Assembly (NCBI RefSeq): GCF_001541095.1
Contig: NZ_LMXH01000006.1
Coordinates: 124,001-188,000, forward strand
Direction: 5' to 3'
DNA: 64,000 bases
From: Paenibacillus sp. FJAT-26967
Lineage (GTDB): Bacteria; Bacillota; Bacilli; Paenibacillales; NBRC-103111
In this document: in pieces, positions 16,498 through 25,361 of the stretch
How positions within the stretch are numbered: the stretch's first letter is position 1
Layout of the letters: every line of letters begins with the position of its first letter
Notes under the pieces: generated by a model
The model's input: only the letters and a program-made list of their open reading frames with translations
Told to the model about the DNA's origin: nothing
Database searches by the model: none
Translations under genes and position numbers: made by a program

Positions 16498-16669
16498 CTT
16501 GTTTGGTTTCCTGCCGTCGGCCTTCCTAATACTAACCGATCAGGTTACGGCCCCGCCGAAGACCCGGCCTCTCCCGCCGTTCAGTATAGTAAAGTCATAT
16601 TCCTCTGCGGGCGGTTATTCGGTGTGAGTAACGGCAAATTCCACTCATTCATATGTCGAACGATTGGCC

Positions 16670-17680
16670 TTAAATCACCGAACTCTTCACCTTCTTCCTA
16701 CGCCAAATCCCCCTTGACACTGCCCAGCTGAGCAGGAAAAGCGCCACAAGCGCGTAGCCCAGAATTCCAAAATCAATAGCTTGGAACCACATCCAGATCG
16801 CTCCCCGCCAATTCATTTCGGTGGAAAAGACCTGAGCCAGCTGCACGGTGCCTATAATGAATGCTGCAGTCACGCCCAGCCCGGTTACGAAAATATTGTA
16901 GTACAGCTTACGCTGCGGGGTATTCAACGCCCAGCGGTAAGCGCTGGTCATGAAGATCCCGTCTGCCGTGTCCATCAGTACCATCCCTGCTGCGAATAGA
17001 ATCGGCAAAGCGAAAATCCCTACGGCCGGCACACCGCCCGATATCGCACTGCCTGATACGACGAGCAGCAAAATTTCGCTGGCCGTATCAAGTCCGAGAC
17101 CAAACAGGAAGCCGAGCGGGTAGATATGCCAACTGCGATTCACTAATTTGTAAAGCGGCCGGATCCATCTGGATAATAACCCTCGTTGATACATGAGCTC
17201 CCCGGACTCTTCCTCTTTATAAGCGCTGCCGTGCAAGCGCCGGAACAACCGGACGAGATCCAGCAAAACCCACAAATTCAAAAATCCGATGAAAAGCAGG
17301 AACAGGCCCGATATCGACGGCCCGAAGATCCCGCCGACTTCCTGAAGAACATCCAGATTCGTATTCATCCAGTGCATGGACAGAACCATGATGACCACTG
17401 CAACGAACACGACAGAGGAATGGCCTAACGAGAAGTAAAAGCCCACGCCTGCGGAATTGCTCTTCTGCTGGACGAGCTTGCGGACCGTATTATCAATGAC
17501 GGTGATATGGTCCGCATCAAATGCATGACGCAGGCCAAGTGTATAAGCAAGCAGCCCCAGTCCCCACAAGGACGGGCGGCCGTCTGCCGCAATTAGGAGG
17601 AACAACAGCCCGATCACATGCAGGATAAGTACGGGAATCATGTAAAGCAGCCACTTACGGTTACGCCGATAATAATTCAT
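16670..17680 (-). CDS. NiCoT-family nickel/cobalt permease, 336 aa
   Basis: Eight membrane helices and the NiCoT signature LRHAFDADHITVIDN in helix II (about 50-64), plus LGHSSVVF and GLDTASEI, the metal-selecting motifs of HoxN/NixA proteins. It imports Ni2+ (or Co2+) with high affinity. Its ATG overlaps the stop of larE in ATGA, so uptake is coupled to an enzyme that makes a nickel cofactor; this favours nickel over cobalt. Typical length for the family (330-350). No metal riboswitch was seen upstream of the operon. Confidence 0.93.
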   Translation of the reverse strand: MNYYRRNRKWLLYMIPVLILHVIGLLFLLIAADGRPSLWGLGLLAYTLGLRHAFDADHITVIDNTVRKLVQQKSNSAGVGFYFSLGHSSVVFVAVVIMVLSMHWMNTNLDVLQEVGGIFGPSISGLFLLFIGFLNLWVLLDLVRLFRRLHGSAYKEEESGELMYQRGLLSRWIRPLYKLVNRSWHIYPLGFLFGLGLDTASEILLLVVSGSAISGGVPAVGIFALPILFAAGMVLMDTADGIFMTSAYRWALNTPQRKLYYNIFVTGLGVTAAFIIGTVQLAQVFSTEMNWRGAIWMWFQAIDFGILGYALVALFLLSWAVSRGIWRRKKVKSSVI

Positions 17681-18540
17681 AACAATCTTCCTTCCGCCTG
17701 ACTGTAAGTGCCGAGTGCTTTCGTCTCCTTCGTCAACACTTCGTTCATGCTCCCAGTCCGGTACCCTTGCAAATCCAGGGTGACGTAAGCGAACCCGAGT
17801 TCCTTAAACTTCTTATAGACGGCGTCCCGGTTCTCAATCACGAGAGCCATCTCCTCCGGCATCACTTCGATCCGGGCCAGCTTATCGTGATGGCGCACCC
17901 GCACCTGGTAAAGCCCGAGACGAGACAGGAAATACTCCCCTTCGTCCAGCTGATCGATTTTCCATTTCTCAATCCGGGTGCCATACGGAATTCTGGAGGA
18001 TAAGCAGGCAAAAGACGGCTTATTCCACGTCGGAAGCCCCAGTTCCCTGGAAAGCTGACGGATCTCCTCCTTGGTCAGTCCGGCTTCCTGCAGGGTACTC
18101 CTTACTCCCTGCTCGTTCTTAGCCTGGAGCCCCGGACGGTAATCGCCCAGATCATCCACATTGGATCCGTCCAGCACGTAAGGATAACCCTTCTCGGCAG
18201 CTATCTCCCGCAGGTGAGTATACAGTCCTGTCTTACAGTGATAGCAGCGGTCGGGATTGTTAGCTGCAAACTCTGCGTTGTCCAATTCCTTCACTTCGGT
18301 TGCCCAGAGCTTCACGCCCATCTCTTCTGCCAGACATACAGCAGCATCAAATTCACGGGACGGAAACGTTTCAGAAGCGGCTGTCACGGCGAGCACCTGG
18401 CTTCCAAGCTCCTGCTGAGCCCGCTTGAGGACAAAAGTACTGTCAACGCCTCCCGAGAAGGCCACCATCACACGTTCCATACTGCGGAGAATTTCACCCA
18501 GCTTCCGATCTTTCTTGCGGGTTGATTCTTTTATACCCAT
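17677..18540 (-). CDS. larE: ATP-dependent sacrificial sulfur transferase LarE
   Basis: PP-loop ATPase motif SGGVDS (29-34) adenylates the substrate carboxylates. KPSFACLSSRIPYG carries Cys179, at the place of Cys176 of Lactobacillus LarE, which donates its sulfur and becomes dehydroalanine. LarE thiolates pyridinium-3,5-biscarboxylate mononucleotide from LarB, giving the dithiolate that LarC loads with nickel. A CxxC-like pair (CYHC, 99-102) is also present. Start at ATG 18540 behind GGAGGAAG; a GTG codon just before is less likely. First gene of a two-gene operon with the nickel importer. Confidence 0.93.
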   Translation of the reverse strand: MGIKESTRKKDRKLGEILRSMERVMVAFSGGVDSTFVLKRAQQELGSQVLAVTAASETFPSREFDAAVCLAEEMGVKLWATEVKELDNAEFAANNPDRCYHCKTGLYTHLREIAAEKGYPYVLDGSNVDDLGDYRPGLQAKNEQGVRSTLQEAGLTKEEIRQLSRELGLPTWNKPSFACLSSRIPYGTRIEKWKIDQLDEGEYFLSRLGLYQVRVRHHDKLARIEVMPEEMALVIENRDAVYKKFKELGFAYVTLDLQGYRTGSMNEVLTKETKALGTYSQAEGRLL

Positions 18541-18722
18541 CACCGCTTCCTCCCAGTCGTCATCTTTGCAAAGCTCACCGCTATCTTAACGAACGCCAAA
18601 CTACTAGAGTTTCCTTGCATAAGCCCTCTAGAAGCCCTGCCCTGGATAAGCCTCCAAACTTTCCTGCATGCCTGCACACAGGACAATTTCAATCAAATTA
18701 CAGACGGAACAGGCAAACCCCA

Positions 18723-18737
18723 GTAAAACGCTTTCAT
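18723..18737. promoter_or_regulatory. cre-like site upstream of the oxidoreductase gene
   Basis: Minus-strand reading ATGAAAGCGTTTTAC matches the catabolite-responsive consensus except near its 3' end. It lies 66 bases before the start of the Gfo/Idh/MocA gene. Confidence 0.35.
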
Positions 18738-18802
18738 TATCCACATGCTACACTAGTCACAAGACAATCCCAAGATTACAGCCGGAGAGGATGGTAACGA
18801 TC

Positions 18803-19954
18803 ATGAATCAAGTCCGTATTGGTATCGTTGGTTTAGGCAACATGGGTACAGGACATGCCAGACATTTAATCCAGAACAAAGTCAGCGGAGCCGTATTAAC
18901 GGCGGTATGCGACCAGAACCCGGAACGTCTGGAATGGGCCAGGCAGGCGCTGGGAAATCAGCTCGCTATTTTTACAAATGTAGAAGACATGTATGCCTCG
19001 GGTGCAATTGACGGAGTGATCATTTGTACACCTCACTATGCTCACCCATCGGAAGCCATCGCGGCCTTCGGGCACGGTCTGCACGTACTTACCGAGAAGC
19101 CGGCCGGTGTCTACACCAAACAAGTGCGTGACATGAACCAGGCAGCCAAGGATTCCGGTAAAGTGTTCGGCATCATGTACAACCAGCGGACACAGCCTCT
19201 CTACCGGAAGGTGAAAGATCTCATTGCCGAAGGCGAGATCGGTGAGATCCGCAGAACGAACTGGATCATCACCCTCTGGTACCGGGCCCAGAGCTATTAC
19301 AACTCCGGCGGCTGGCGCGCCACTTGGGCCGGGGAAGGCGGCGGCGTGCTGATCAACCAGTCCCCGCACCAACTCGATCTGTGGCAGTGGGTCGTCGGCA
19401 TGATGCCCACCCGCATGCGCGCTTTCTGCTCCTTCGGCAAATACCGGACGATTGAAGTAGAGAATGAAGTTACGGCTTATGTCGAATATCCAAACGGCGC
19501 CACCGGCGTGTTCATCACTTCAGCCTGCGAGACACCGGGTACGAACCGGCTGGAGATCATTGGCGATCGCGGCAAGATCGTAGTAGAAGACGACCGGCTG
19601 ACCCTCTACCGTTCACGCCAGTCCGAGACTGAATTCAATGCCGCCTTCACAGGTATGTTCGGACAGCCGGAGTTCTGGAAAATCGACATTCCCGTAGCAG
19701 AACCGCGCGGAGAACATTATCTGATCACCCAGGACTGGATCAACGGAATTCTCCAGGGCACGCCTCTGCTTTCCCCCGGTGAAGAAGGAATTCACGGCCT
19801 TTCGCTTTCGAACGCCATGCTGATGTCCACATGGACTGACGAGTGGGTGGACTTCCCGCTCGACGAAGACCGGTTCTATGAATTGCTCCAGGAACAGATC
19901 CGTAATTCCGGCACCGCCAAAACTGAGGCATCAGCCGGTACCCGGCGGGTGTAA
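18803..19954 (+). CDS. Gfo/Idh/MocA-family oxidoreductase, 383 aa
   Basis: The N-terminal Rossmann fold has IGIVGLGNMGTGHARHL (NAD(P)-binding GxGxxG variant), CTPHYAHPSEA and TEKPAGV, where Lys is the usual catalytic residue of the family. The C-terminal half has the typical open beta-sheet, with NQSPHQLDLWQWVVG. Such enzymes oxidise or reduce sugars, inositols or their derivatives; the exact substrate cannot be read. ATG 18803 is used because GGAGAGG lies 12 bases upstream, whereas ATG 18791 directly abuts it. An AraC regulator and a TIM-barrel isomerase follow on the same strand, a common grouping for a sugar or polyol pathway. Confidence 0.9.
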   Translation: MNQVRIGIVGLGNMGTGHARHLIQNKVSGAVLTAVCDQNPERLEWARQALGNQLAIFTNVEDMYASGAIDGVIICTPHYAHPSEAIAAFGHGLHVLTEKPAGVYTKQVRDMNQAAKDSGKVFGIMYNQRTQPLYRKVKDLIAEGEIGEIRRTNWIITLWYRAQSYYNSGGWRATWAGEGGGVLINQSPHQLDLWQWVVGMMPTRMRAFCSFGKYRTIEVENEVTAYVEYPNGATGVFITSACETPGTNRLEIIGDRGKIVVEDDRLTLYRSRQSETEFNAAFTGMFGQPEFWKIDIPVAEPRGEHYLITQDWINGILQGTPLLSPGEEGIHGLSLSNAMLMSTWTDEWVDFPLDEDRFYELLQEQIRNSGTAKTEASAGTRRV

Positions 19955-20071
19955 CCGCTCCAACTCCGCTTGGTGAACAAAAAACGGCATGGTACACTGG
20001 ATGGAGCAGATTTCCTGACAAGCTGCATCCGAATCTGCTCATATCCAGATGAAACGCGGTGCATAACGCCT

Positions 20072-20929
20072 ATGTTCTCCAATTTCTCCGTTCACGAGGA
20101 TACGCTCGGAATTACATACCGCAACGACAATCCGGTGGGCTCCGCCTTTCATTCCCACACCTACTATGAGGTGTATTATTTTCACAGCGGGAGCTGCAAC
20201 TATCTGATCGGCGGCAGTATCTATATGCTTCAGCCGGGAGATCTGATCCTGATGAACGGGATGACCCTCCACTGTCCGAAGGTAGATACATCCGTTCCTT
20301 ACATCCGGACGACTGTCCACTTTGAACCGGCTGTTCTGAAGCCGTTTCTTGAACTGCCCCATGCCGTCAACATGCTGCAGCCTTTTCAGGAACTCAAGAA
20401 TTTCAAGCTGTCTTTGCGCGGCCGGGAAAAGGAAGAAGCGGAGCGCATTCTGCTTGAAATGCATACGCATCATACCTCAGGCGGCATTATCGGCTATAAC
20501 AGGCTGCATCTGGCTTTCGTCGATCTGCTTTACTTCATTCATGAGCAGTGTCTTCGGACGCAGCGGACCCGGCGCGAGTTTACGTCGGAGAAAGAGAAGC
20601 ACGTACAGCGGATCGTCAGCTTTCTTGAGGAGCATTATGCGGAAGACCTGCAGCTCGAGCACCTTCAGAAGCATCTGAATTTCAGTAAATTTTATCTTTC
20701 CAAAATATTCAAGGAAATTACAGGTCTCACGATCTTTCATTTTATTTACCGGCGCCGCATTAATGAAGCCAAGACCTTGTTCATGCATGATCCGACTCAG
20801 TCGGTTACAGAAGTATGTCTGCAGGTCGGATTCAAACATCTCGCCCATTTCAGCCGTTTGTTCAAGCAGCAAATCGGTCTGACACCTGAGAAATACAAGA
20901 AAATCATCCGGGACTCCCTGTCTACTTGA
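20072..20929 (+). CDS. AraC-family transcriptional regulator, 285 aa
   Basis: A cupin-type sensing domain at the N-terminus (HSHTYYEVYYFHSG, YMLQPGDLILMNG) precedes a two-helix-turn-helix AraC domain: EDLQLEHLQKHLNFSKFYLS, then EVCLQVGFKHLAHFSRLFK and GLTPEKYKK. This layout is usual for sugar-responsive activators of Paenibacillus. The frame is open earlier to 19970, but the cupin-family length and lack of any site there favour ATG 20072, whose own ribosome site is also poor. It lies between the oxidoreductase and isomerase genes and likely controls them. Confidence 0.85.
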   Translation: MFSNFSVHEDTLGITYRNDNPVGSAFHSHTYYEVYYFHSGSCNYLIGGSIYMLQPGDLILMNGMTLHCPKVDTSVPYIRTTVHFEPAVLKPFLELPHAVNMLQPFQELKNFKLSLRGREKEEAERILLEMHTHHTSGGIIGYNRLHLAFVDLLYFIHEQCLRTQRTRREFTSEKEKHVQRIVSFLEEHYAEDLQLEHLQKHLNFSKFYLSKIFKEITGLTIFHFIYRRRINEAKTLFMHDPTQSVTEVCLQVGFKHLAHFSRLFKQQIGLTPEKYKKIIRDSLST

Positions 20930-21169
20930 ATCTGTCTACTTAAGCTTATTCATCCACTACGCCGTTACATGCACAGATAGTAAAATCCTGGATCTTTGGA
21001 TAGCTGCGCGCAGGAACGGCTTGTTGGGAAACCGGCTATCACGCCATACTCAGAAAATAAAGCGAAGAATCCGGGGAATTGTATGGGCAAGATGTGCATG
21101 CATATTCCAGCTTCTTTCTACACCTTTACATGCTTATCCACTCTAGTTTATTGGGAGGTCTCCCACTTC

Positions 21170-22018
21170 ATGAAACTTTCCGTATTCACTGCCGCTACGC
21201 CTGATCTGACGCCGGAGGAACTTGTCTCAGCCGCACGGGATGCCGGAATCACGGGCGTCGAGTGGAGATACAAGGACGTGCCGCCTGAAATGGCTCACGA
21301 AACTCCTTCTTACTGGCGCAATAACCTCTGTTCCATCTCCTCCGACTGGGACGAAGCAGAGCTCATCCGGTTCAGACAGGCGGTGGAAGCAAACGGCATG
21401 ATCACGGTAAGTGTGACGCCCTACCTTACCTGCGGTGATCTGGAAGGCACGAGGCGCGTGCTGGAGGCAGCGCGCAAGCTCGGTGCTTCCTTCATCCGGC
21501 TCGGCGTCCACCGGTATGACCGCTCACGCCGCTACGGCGGCTTGTTCGAGGAACAGCTGGCTTATCTGAAGGCAGCCGAAAGCCTGTGTGCCCAGTATGG
21601 TGTCAAAGGGCTCGTCGAGACCCACCATGTCACCATTGCTCCCAGCGCCTCAGCAGCTTACCGGCTGGTAGAAGGCTTAAGCCCTGATCACATCGGAGTG
21701 CTCTATGACCCGGGCAACATGGTCTATGAAGGCTTCGAGAATTACCGCATGGGCATGGAGCTCTTGGGCCCTTACCTGGCTCATGTACATGTTAAAAATG
21801 CCGGCTGGGAGCCTGGCCCCGAAGAAAACGGCATCGTCCGCTGGACCTCAGGCGGATGTTCTTTTCGTTCGGGCATGGTCGACTGGCGGCAGGTCATCAG
21901 TGACCTCCAGGCCGTCGGTTACCAGGGCTGGCTTGGTGCCGAGGACTTCAGCGGAGAGTTGTCCGGACGCGAAATGCTCCGGCAGTACGGCCAGTTCATG
22001 AACTCCCTGTTGAAGTAG
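21170..22018 (+). CDS. Sugar phosphate isomerase/epimerase-like TIM-barrel protein, 282 aa
   Basis: Starts at ATG 21170, 11 bases after GGGAGG. Belongs to the AP-endonuclease-2-like TIM barrel group: GITGVEWRY, VEANGMITVSVTPY, LGASFIRLG, VKGLVETHHV (metal Glu/His), GVLYDPGNMV (metal Asp), LAHVHVKNA (metal His) and WLGAEDFSGE. The metal ligands expected of xylose-isomerase-like epimerases are present. It may epimerise or isomerise a keto-sugar made by the nearby Gfo/Idh/MocA oxidoreductase. Cytoplasmic. The open frame upstream to 20996 lacks a ribosome site. Confidence 0.88.
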   Translation: MKLSVFTAATPDLTPEELVSAARDAGITGVEWRYKDVPPEMAHETPSYWRNNLCSISSDWDEAELIRFRQAVEANGMITVSVTPYLTCGDLEGTRRVLEAARKLGASFIRLGVHRYDRSRRYGGLFEEQLAYLKAAESLCAQYGVKGLVETHHVTIAPSASAAYRLVEGLSPDHIGVLYDPGNMVYEGFENYRMGMELLGPYLAHVHVKNAGWEPGPEENGIVRWTSGGCSFRSGMVDWRQVISDLQAVGYQGWLGAEDFSGELSGREMLRQYGQFMNSLLK

Positions 22019-22068
22019 CCTAGATCTGGTAAGCCGGCTGCCATCCGTTAGTGGCGGCGGGCCTGTTC

Positions 22069-22236
22069 AGCTAGTTCTGTGCTCTGCTAGTTCTAGCTAG
22101 TTCCGCTAGTTCCACTTGTTCCACTTGTTCCGCTTGTTCTGCTAGTTTCGCTAATTCTGCTACTTCTGCTAGTTCCGCTAGTTCTACTAGTTCTGCTAGC
22201 TCTGCTGCTCCACTAGTTCTGCTAGCTCTGCTTATT
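22069..22236. repeat. Imperfect 9-bp tandem repeat, about 18 copies
   Basis: Units of the form GCTAGTTCT or variants (GCTAGTTCC, ACTTGTTCC, GCTACTTCT, GCTAGCTCT) follow head to tail for about 165 bases, with a few indels that break any reading frame. The unit is rich in CTAG, which is rare in many bacterial genomes. It looks like a minisatellite. Confidence 0.85.
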
Positions 22237-22322
22237 TCGGCCACCGCTCGAACCGCCAGAAGCTGTCGTTGAGCGGATCGCCCAGGTCACGCGCGATCTT
22301 CCCGATGATGATTAGGCGCGCT
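22235..22322 (-). pseudogene. Possible C-terminal gene remnant
   Basis: A 28-codon minus-strand frame ends at TAA next to the repeat and reads like a true protein end (IGKIARDLGDPLNDSFWRFE, then RWPK). A TGA lies upstream in frame and no start or ribosome site is present. Family unknown; it may be chance. Confidence 0.25.
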
Positions 22323-22418
22323 CTTTGTCAGACGGACAATTTGGCGGCATATATGCTTCAGAGGGACTTACACTTGCATCCTTTTCACTTGTAATATCCT
22401 ATAACCGGAGGTATACCA

Positions 22419-22907
22419 ATGAGCTTTGATCACAGGGAAGAGCATCGAGATCCTGCCATGCTAATGGTTCAAGCCAATCTGGATGATATGAACCCCGAAT
22501 GGACCTCTTACGTGTCCGACCGGCTGTTTGAAGAAGGGGCCAACGACGTCTATTGGATTCCGATTCTGATGAAAAAAGGCCGCCCTGGCATCATGCTCAA
22601 TGTCCTCGTGGAGGAGACCCGGCTGGAGGCGGTAGAAACGGTTATTTTCCGCGAAACGACTACGCTCGGGATCCGTTATGCCCCCGCTGTATGCCACCGG
22701 TTATCCAGGGAATTCCATTCGGTCGAGACTTCCTGGGGTCTTCTGACGGTCAAAGCTGGCTACCACAGAGGTAAGCTGGTCCAGTATGCGCCCGAATTTG
22801 CAGAGTGCTCCGAAATCGCACGGAAGCACGGAATTCCGCTCAAATCCGTGTACGATGAAGTACGGATGCAATTTAGCAAGCTCAAGTCCGCGCCTGCGCC
22901 GGAGTAA
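22419..22907 (+). CDS. larC2: Stand-alone C-terminal half of nickel insertion protein LarC (LarC2)
   Basis: Starts at ATG 22419, seven bases after GGAGG, so it is an independent gene of 162 codons. It matches the C-terminal domain of LarC: NLDDMNPEW, GANDVYWIPILMKKGRPGIM, FRETTTLGIRY, VKAGYHRGKL, PEFAECSEIARKHGIPLK and VYDEV. LarC uses CTP and inserts nickel into the dithiolate nucleotide. In Lactobacillus plantarum LarC1 and LarC2 are joined by programmed frameshifting; here the LarC1 gene is about 4 kb away on the opposite strand, so the two halves must meet as separate chains. A terminator follows. Confidence 0.9.
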   Translation: MSFDHREEHRDPAMLMVQANLDDMNPEWTSYVSDRLFEEGANDVYWIPILMKKGRPGIMLNVLVEETRLEAVETVIFRETTTLGIRYAPAVCHRLSREFHSVETSWGLLTVKAGYHRGKLVQYAPEFAECSEIARKHGIPLKSVYDEVRMQFSKLKSAPAPE

Positions 22908-22961
22908 TCCGTTTTATCGGTGAATGGATGGTGGCAGGGGCCGAGCGGCTCAATGCAAATA

Positions 22962-23012
22962 GCACAAGCACCTTCGGGCCCACTGTTAGAGCGGTTCCCA
23001 AGGTGCTTGTGC
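22962..23012. terminator. Bidirectional terminator between larC2 and the YitT gene
   Basis: Perfect 13-bp stem GCACAAGCACCTT/AAGGTGCTTGTGC with a 25-base loop that can pair further; both flanking genes converge on it. Confidence 0.75.
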
Positions 23013-23092
23013 TTATCTGTTAGGACTGCCTCACTTGGACTGCCTTTGCGGCAGGCTCCATTCGGCAGCCCTCATGCTTTGTCAGCTTCGCA

Positions 23093-24040
23093 TTAATTCA
23101 CAGGTCGTCCGTCTCTTCTGACTCCCTGCTCTTCCACTGTAATCACAGCAAGCGGGTCGGCAGCCCCGACGATCGCTTTAAACTTCGGCATCTCCATGAA
23201 ATGAACGACATAAGAGAATGAATGCGGTGTGCGGCGGCTTCTGTGCCTTGCTCCCCCTGCATCTTCTTCTCCGGTCAGTGCCCCCCTATTGTCTTCAAAT
23301 TCATCAGCCGGCTGCTGTGGGTATTGGGCAATGCGTCCGAGGCGCCTCTCCACCTCCTGCTCAATATCCTCAGGCCATAAGCTAATAATATTCACCCGCC
23401 GATGAACGGTAAATCCTCTCATCGCAAAGTGAACCATTTCATAAGCCAGCAAATAGGCAAGAATCGAATACATGGCCTGTTCCCAGCCGTAAATAAAACC
23501 CGCGCCGGTTAAGATCATGAGATTGAGCAGCATCACTCCGTGGTACGCGGCCCCCGCATCTTTTAATTTCCAGGTGCCGTTCGTCATTTCCAGAGTATCG
23601 AGCGTACCTCCGTACCTGACCACAAGACCTATCCCCAGACCTAAAGCCAATCCTCCCCCTAATGCGGCAGGAAGTCCGTTCTCAAGGAGGGCCGGTACGG
23701 GATGCAGAAAGAGAGTGCTGACCGAGAAGACCAGCAATCCCAGGAAAGTGACGAGTATCCATTCCCTGCGTACACGGCGGTAAGACAATAAGATAAGCGG
23801 CAGATTCAGCACAAACAAGAACAAACCGAGCCGCATTTCTGTAAAATGGGCGAACAGTGCGGAGACACCCGTCATTCCGCCTACAATCATCCCGTTCGGT
23901 ATAAGAAACAATTCAAGCCCGACAGCGGCAAGAAAACTGCCGAGAACGACCATCAACAGCTTAAGCCCCCACTGTGTTCGGGTTAGCCTGCCCAAGGCAG
24001 GCTGCTTAGCCGGTCCTGCAGGAACACGTACAAGCTTCAT
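23093..24040 (-). CDS. YitT-family membrane protein (DUF161/DUF2179), 315 aa
   Basis: Five to six membrane helices with the YitT signature LFLIPNGMIVGGMTGVSAL (about 45-65) and RYGGTLDTLEM. The C-terminal cytoplasmic DUF2179 part has GFTVHRRVNIIS and FSYVVHFMEMPKFKAIV. It is longer than usual because about 40 polar residues (rich in Glu, Gly and Arg) are inserted inside DUF2179. The function of the family is not well established; membrane transport has been proposed. Starts at ATG 24040 behind GAGGAGG. Seems a single-gene unit. Confidence 0.88.
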   Translation of the reverse strand: MKLVRVPAGPAKQPALGRLTRTQWGLKLLMVVLGSFLAAVGLELFLIPNGMIVGGMTGVSALFAHFTEMRLGLFLFVLNLPLILLSYRRVRREWILVTFLGLLVFSVSTLFLHPVPALLENGLPAALGGGLALGLGIGLVVRYGGTLDTLEMTNGTWKLKDAGAAYHGVMLLNLMILTGAGFIYGWEQAMYSILAYLLAYEMVHFAMRGFTVHRRVNIISLWPEDIEQEVERRLGRIAQYPQQPADEFEDNRGALTGEEDAGGARHRSRRTPHSFSYVVHFMEMPKFKAIVGAADPLAVITVEEQGVRRDGRPVN

Positions 24041-24121
24041 TCCGATTCCTCCTCTTCGCTAGGTTAATTCCATCCGCAAGGATGGTTTCTTACCGGACAG
24101 CGCTTTGGATCCGAATACAGA

Positions 24122-25357
24122 TCAGCTTCCTCCTTCTTTCGGCCGATTCTGTTTTATTACCTTGGAAGGCGGTTTGAATTTAAAGACTTTATCCAGCGCT
24201 TTATAAATGTGCTTGCTTTCCTTGGTCAGAAGCGGCCCCAGAATAGCGAGGATGAGCACATAGAGTGCCGCAAAAGGCTGAATAATCGTGAGCAGGCCGC
24301 CTGCTTTGGCCATGTTGGCCATAATAATGGAGAATTCACCGCGGGCCACAATCGTCAGACCGATATTAGACGAAGCTTTGGGCGAGAGTCCTGCCGTCTT
24401 ACCCGCGAACATGCCCGCAGCGAAATTACCCAACAGCGTAATGAGAACCGCTCCCAGCGACAGCCATACCGCCCCGCCAAGCGCGAAGGGATCGATCGTA
24501 AGGCCGAAGCTGAAGAAAAAGATCGCACCGAAGAAATCACGGAACGGCAGAATGAGGTGCTCTATCCGCTTAGCATGCTCCGTTTCAGCCAGGACGAGTC
24601 CGACCAGGAGAGCGCCGATAGCTTCCGCGACATGGATCGTCTCCGAGAATCCCGCAATGAGGAACAGAATGGCAAAAATGACGAGCGCGAACAATTCGTT
24701 CGAGCGGATATTGAGTGCTTTGTTCAAGAAGGGTACGGCCTTCCTGCCCGCAACGAGCAGCACCAGCATGAAGCCGAGCGCTATCAGTGCGGACATTAGG
24801 ACGCCGCCGAGCGTAGAAGAACCGCTGAGGACCAGACCCGAAAGAATGGAGATATATACGGCAAGGAACACATCTTCGAACATGATAATACCCAGAATCA
24901 TTTCCGTTTCTGCATTGGCTGTTCTTTTCAAGTCAACAAGCACTTTAGCCACAATCGCACTGGACGAAATGGTTGTGATCCCTGCGATCACCAGAATTTC
25001 CTCCAGCGGAAATGATAAGGACCAGGCAAATAATACACCCAGTGAAAAGTTAATGAGAATATAAATCGTTCCCCCGATAGCGATAGAACGGCCCGACTTG
25101 ATCAGCCGGCCCACGGAGAACTCAAGCCCCAGATAGAATAAGAGGAAGAGGACACCGATCCGTCCCATAAATTCAATCAGCGGCTGACTTTCGATAAACC
25201 GGAAGTCAAAATGCCACCACTGTAAAGCATGGGGGCCTACCGCCATTCCAACCAGAATATAGAATGGAATGACGGAAAAGCGGAGTTTGGCAGACAACAG
25301 TCCGGCCCCTGCAATAAGTGCAATGGCCAGACCTACCTCAAATACAAGATGATTCAT
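24122..25357 (-). CDS. khtU: K+/H+ antiporter subunit KhtU (CPA2 family), 411 aa
   Basis: Twelve predicted membrane helices and CPA2 features: PFYILVGMAVGPHAL, GVLFLLFYLGLEFS, TTISSSAIVAKVL, and GEFSIIMANMAKAG. No TrkA-N domain is attached, as in KhtU, whose regulatory subunit is a separate protein. The preceding gene, four bases upstream, is clearly khtT. Exports K+ in exchange for protons and is known in Bacillus to be controlled through KhtT. The C-terminal end is a short basic tail. Confidence 0.9.
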   Translation of the reverse strand: MNHLVFEVGLAIALIAGAGLLSAKLRFSVIPFYILVGMAVGPHALQWWHFDFRFIESQPLIEFMGRIGVLFLLFYLGLEFSVGRLIKSGRSIAIGGTIYILINFSLGVLFAWSLSFPLEEILVIAGITTISSSAIVAKVLVDLKRTANAETEMILGIIMFEDVFLAVYISILSGLVLSGSSTLGGVLMSALIALGFMLVLLVAGRKAVPFLNKALNIRSNELFALVIFAILFLIAGFSETIHVAEAIGALLVGLVLAETEHAKRIEHLILPFRDFFGAIFFFSFGLTIDPFALGGAVWLSLGAVLITLLGNFAAGMFAGKTAGLSPKASSNIGLTIVARGEFSIIMANMAKAGGLLTIIQPFAALYVLILAILGPLLTKESKHIYKALDKVFKFKPPSKVIKQNRPKEGGS

Positions 25358-25361
25358 CTAT

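Larger units (their letters stand above)
22019..22418. other. Intergenic stretch with tandem repeat and possible gene remnant
   Basis: After the isomerase stop come a 9-bp tandem repeat (22069-22236), a short minus-strand frame with a protein-like look (about 22235-22322), and the larC2 ribosome site. No intact gene. Confidence 0.6.

Noticed and set aside
18541-18802. Nickel or cobalamin riboswitch before larE and the nickel importer
   Set aside because: No conserved core motifs seen in either orientation.
22069-22236. CRISPR array
   Set aside because: Nine-base units without spacers and no cas genes nearby.
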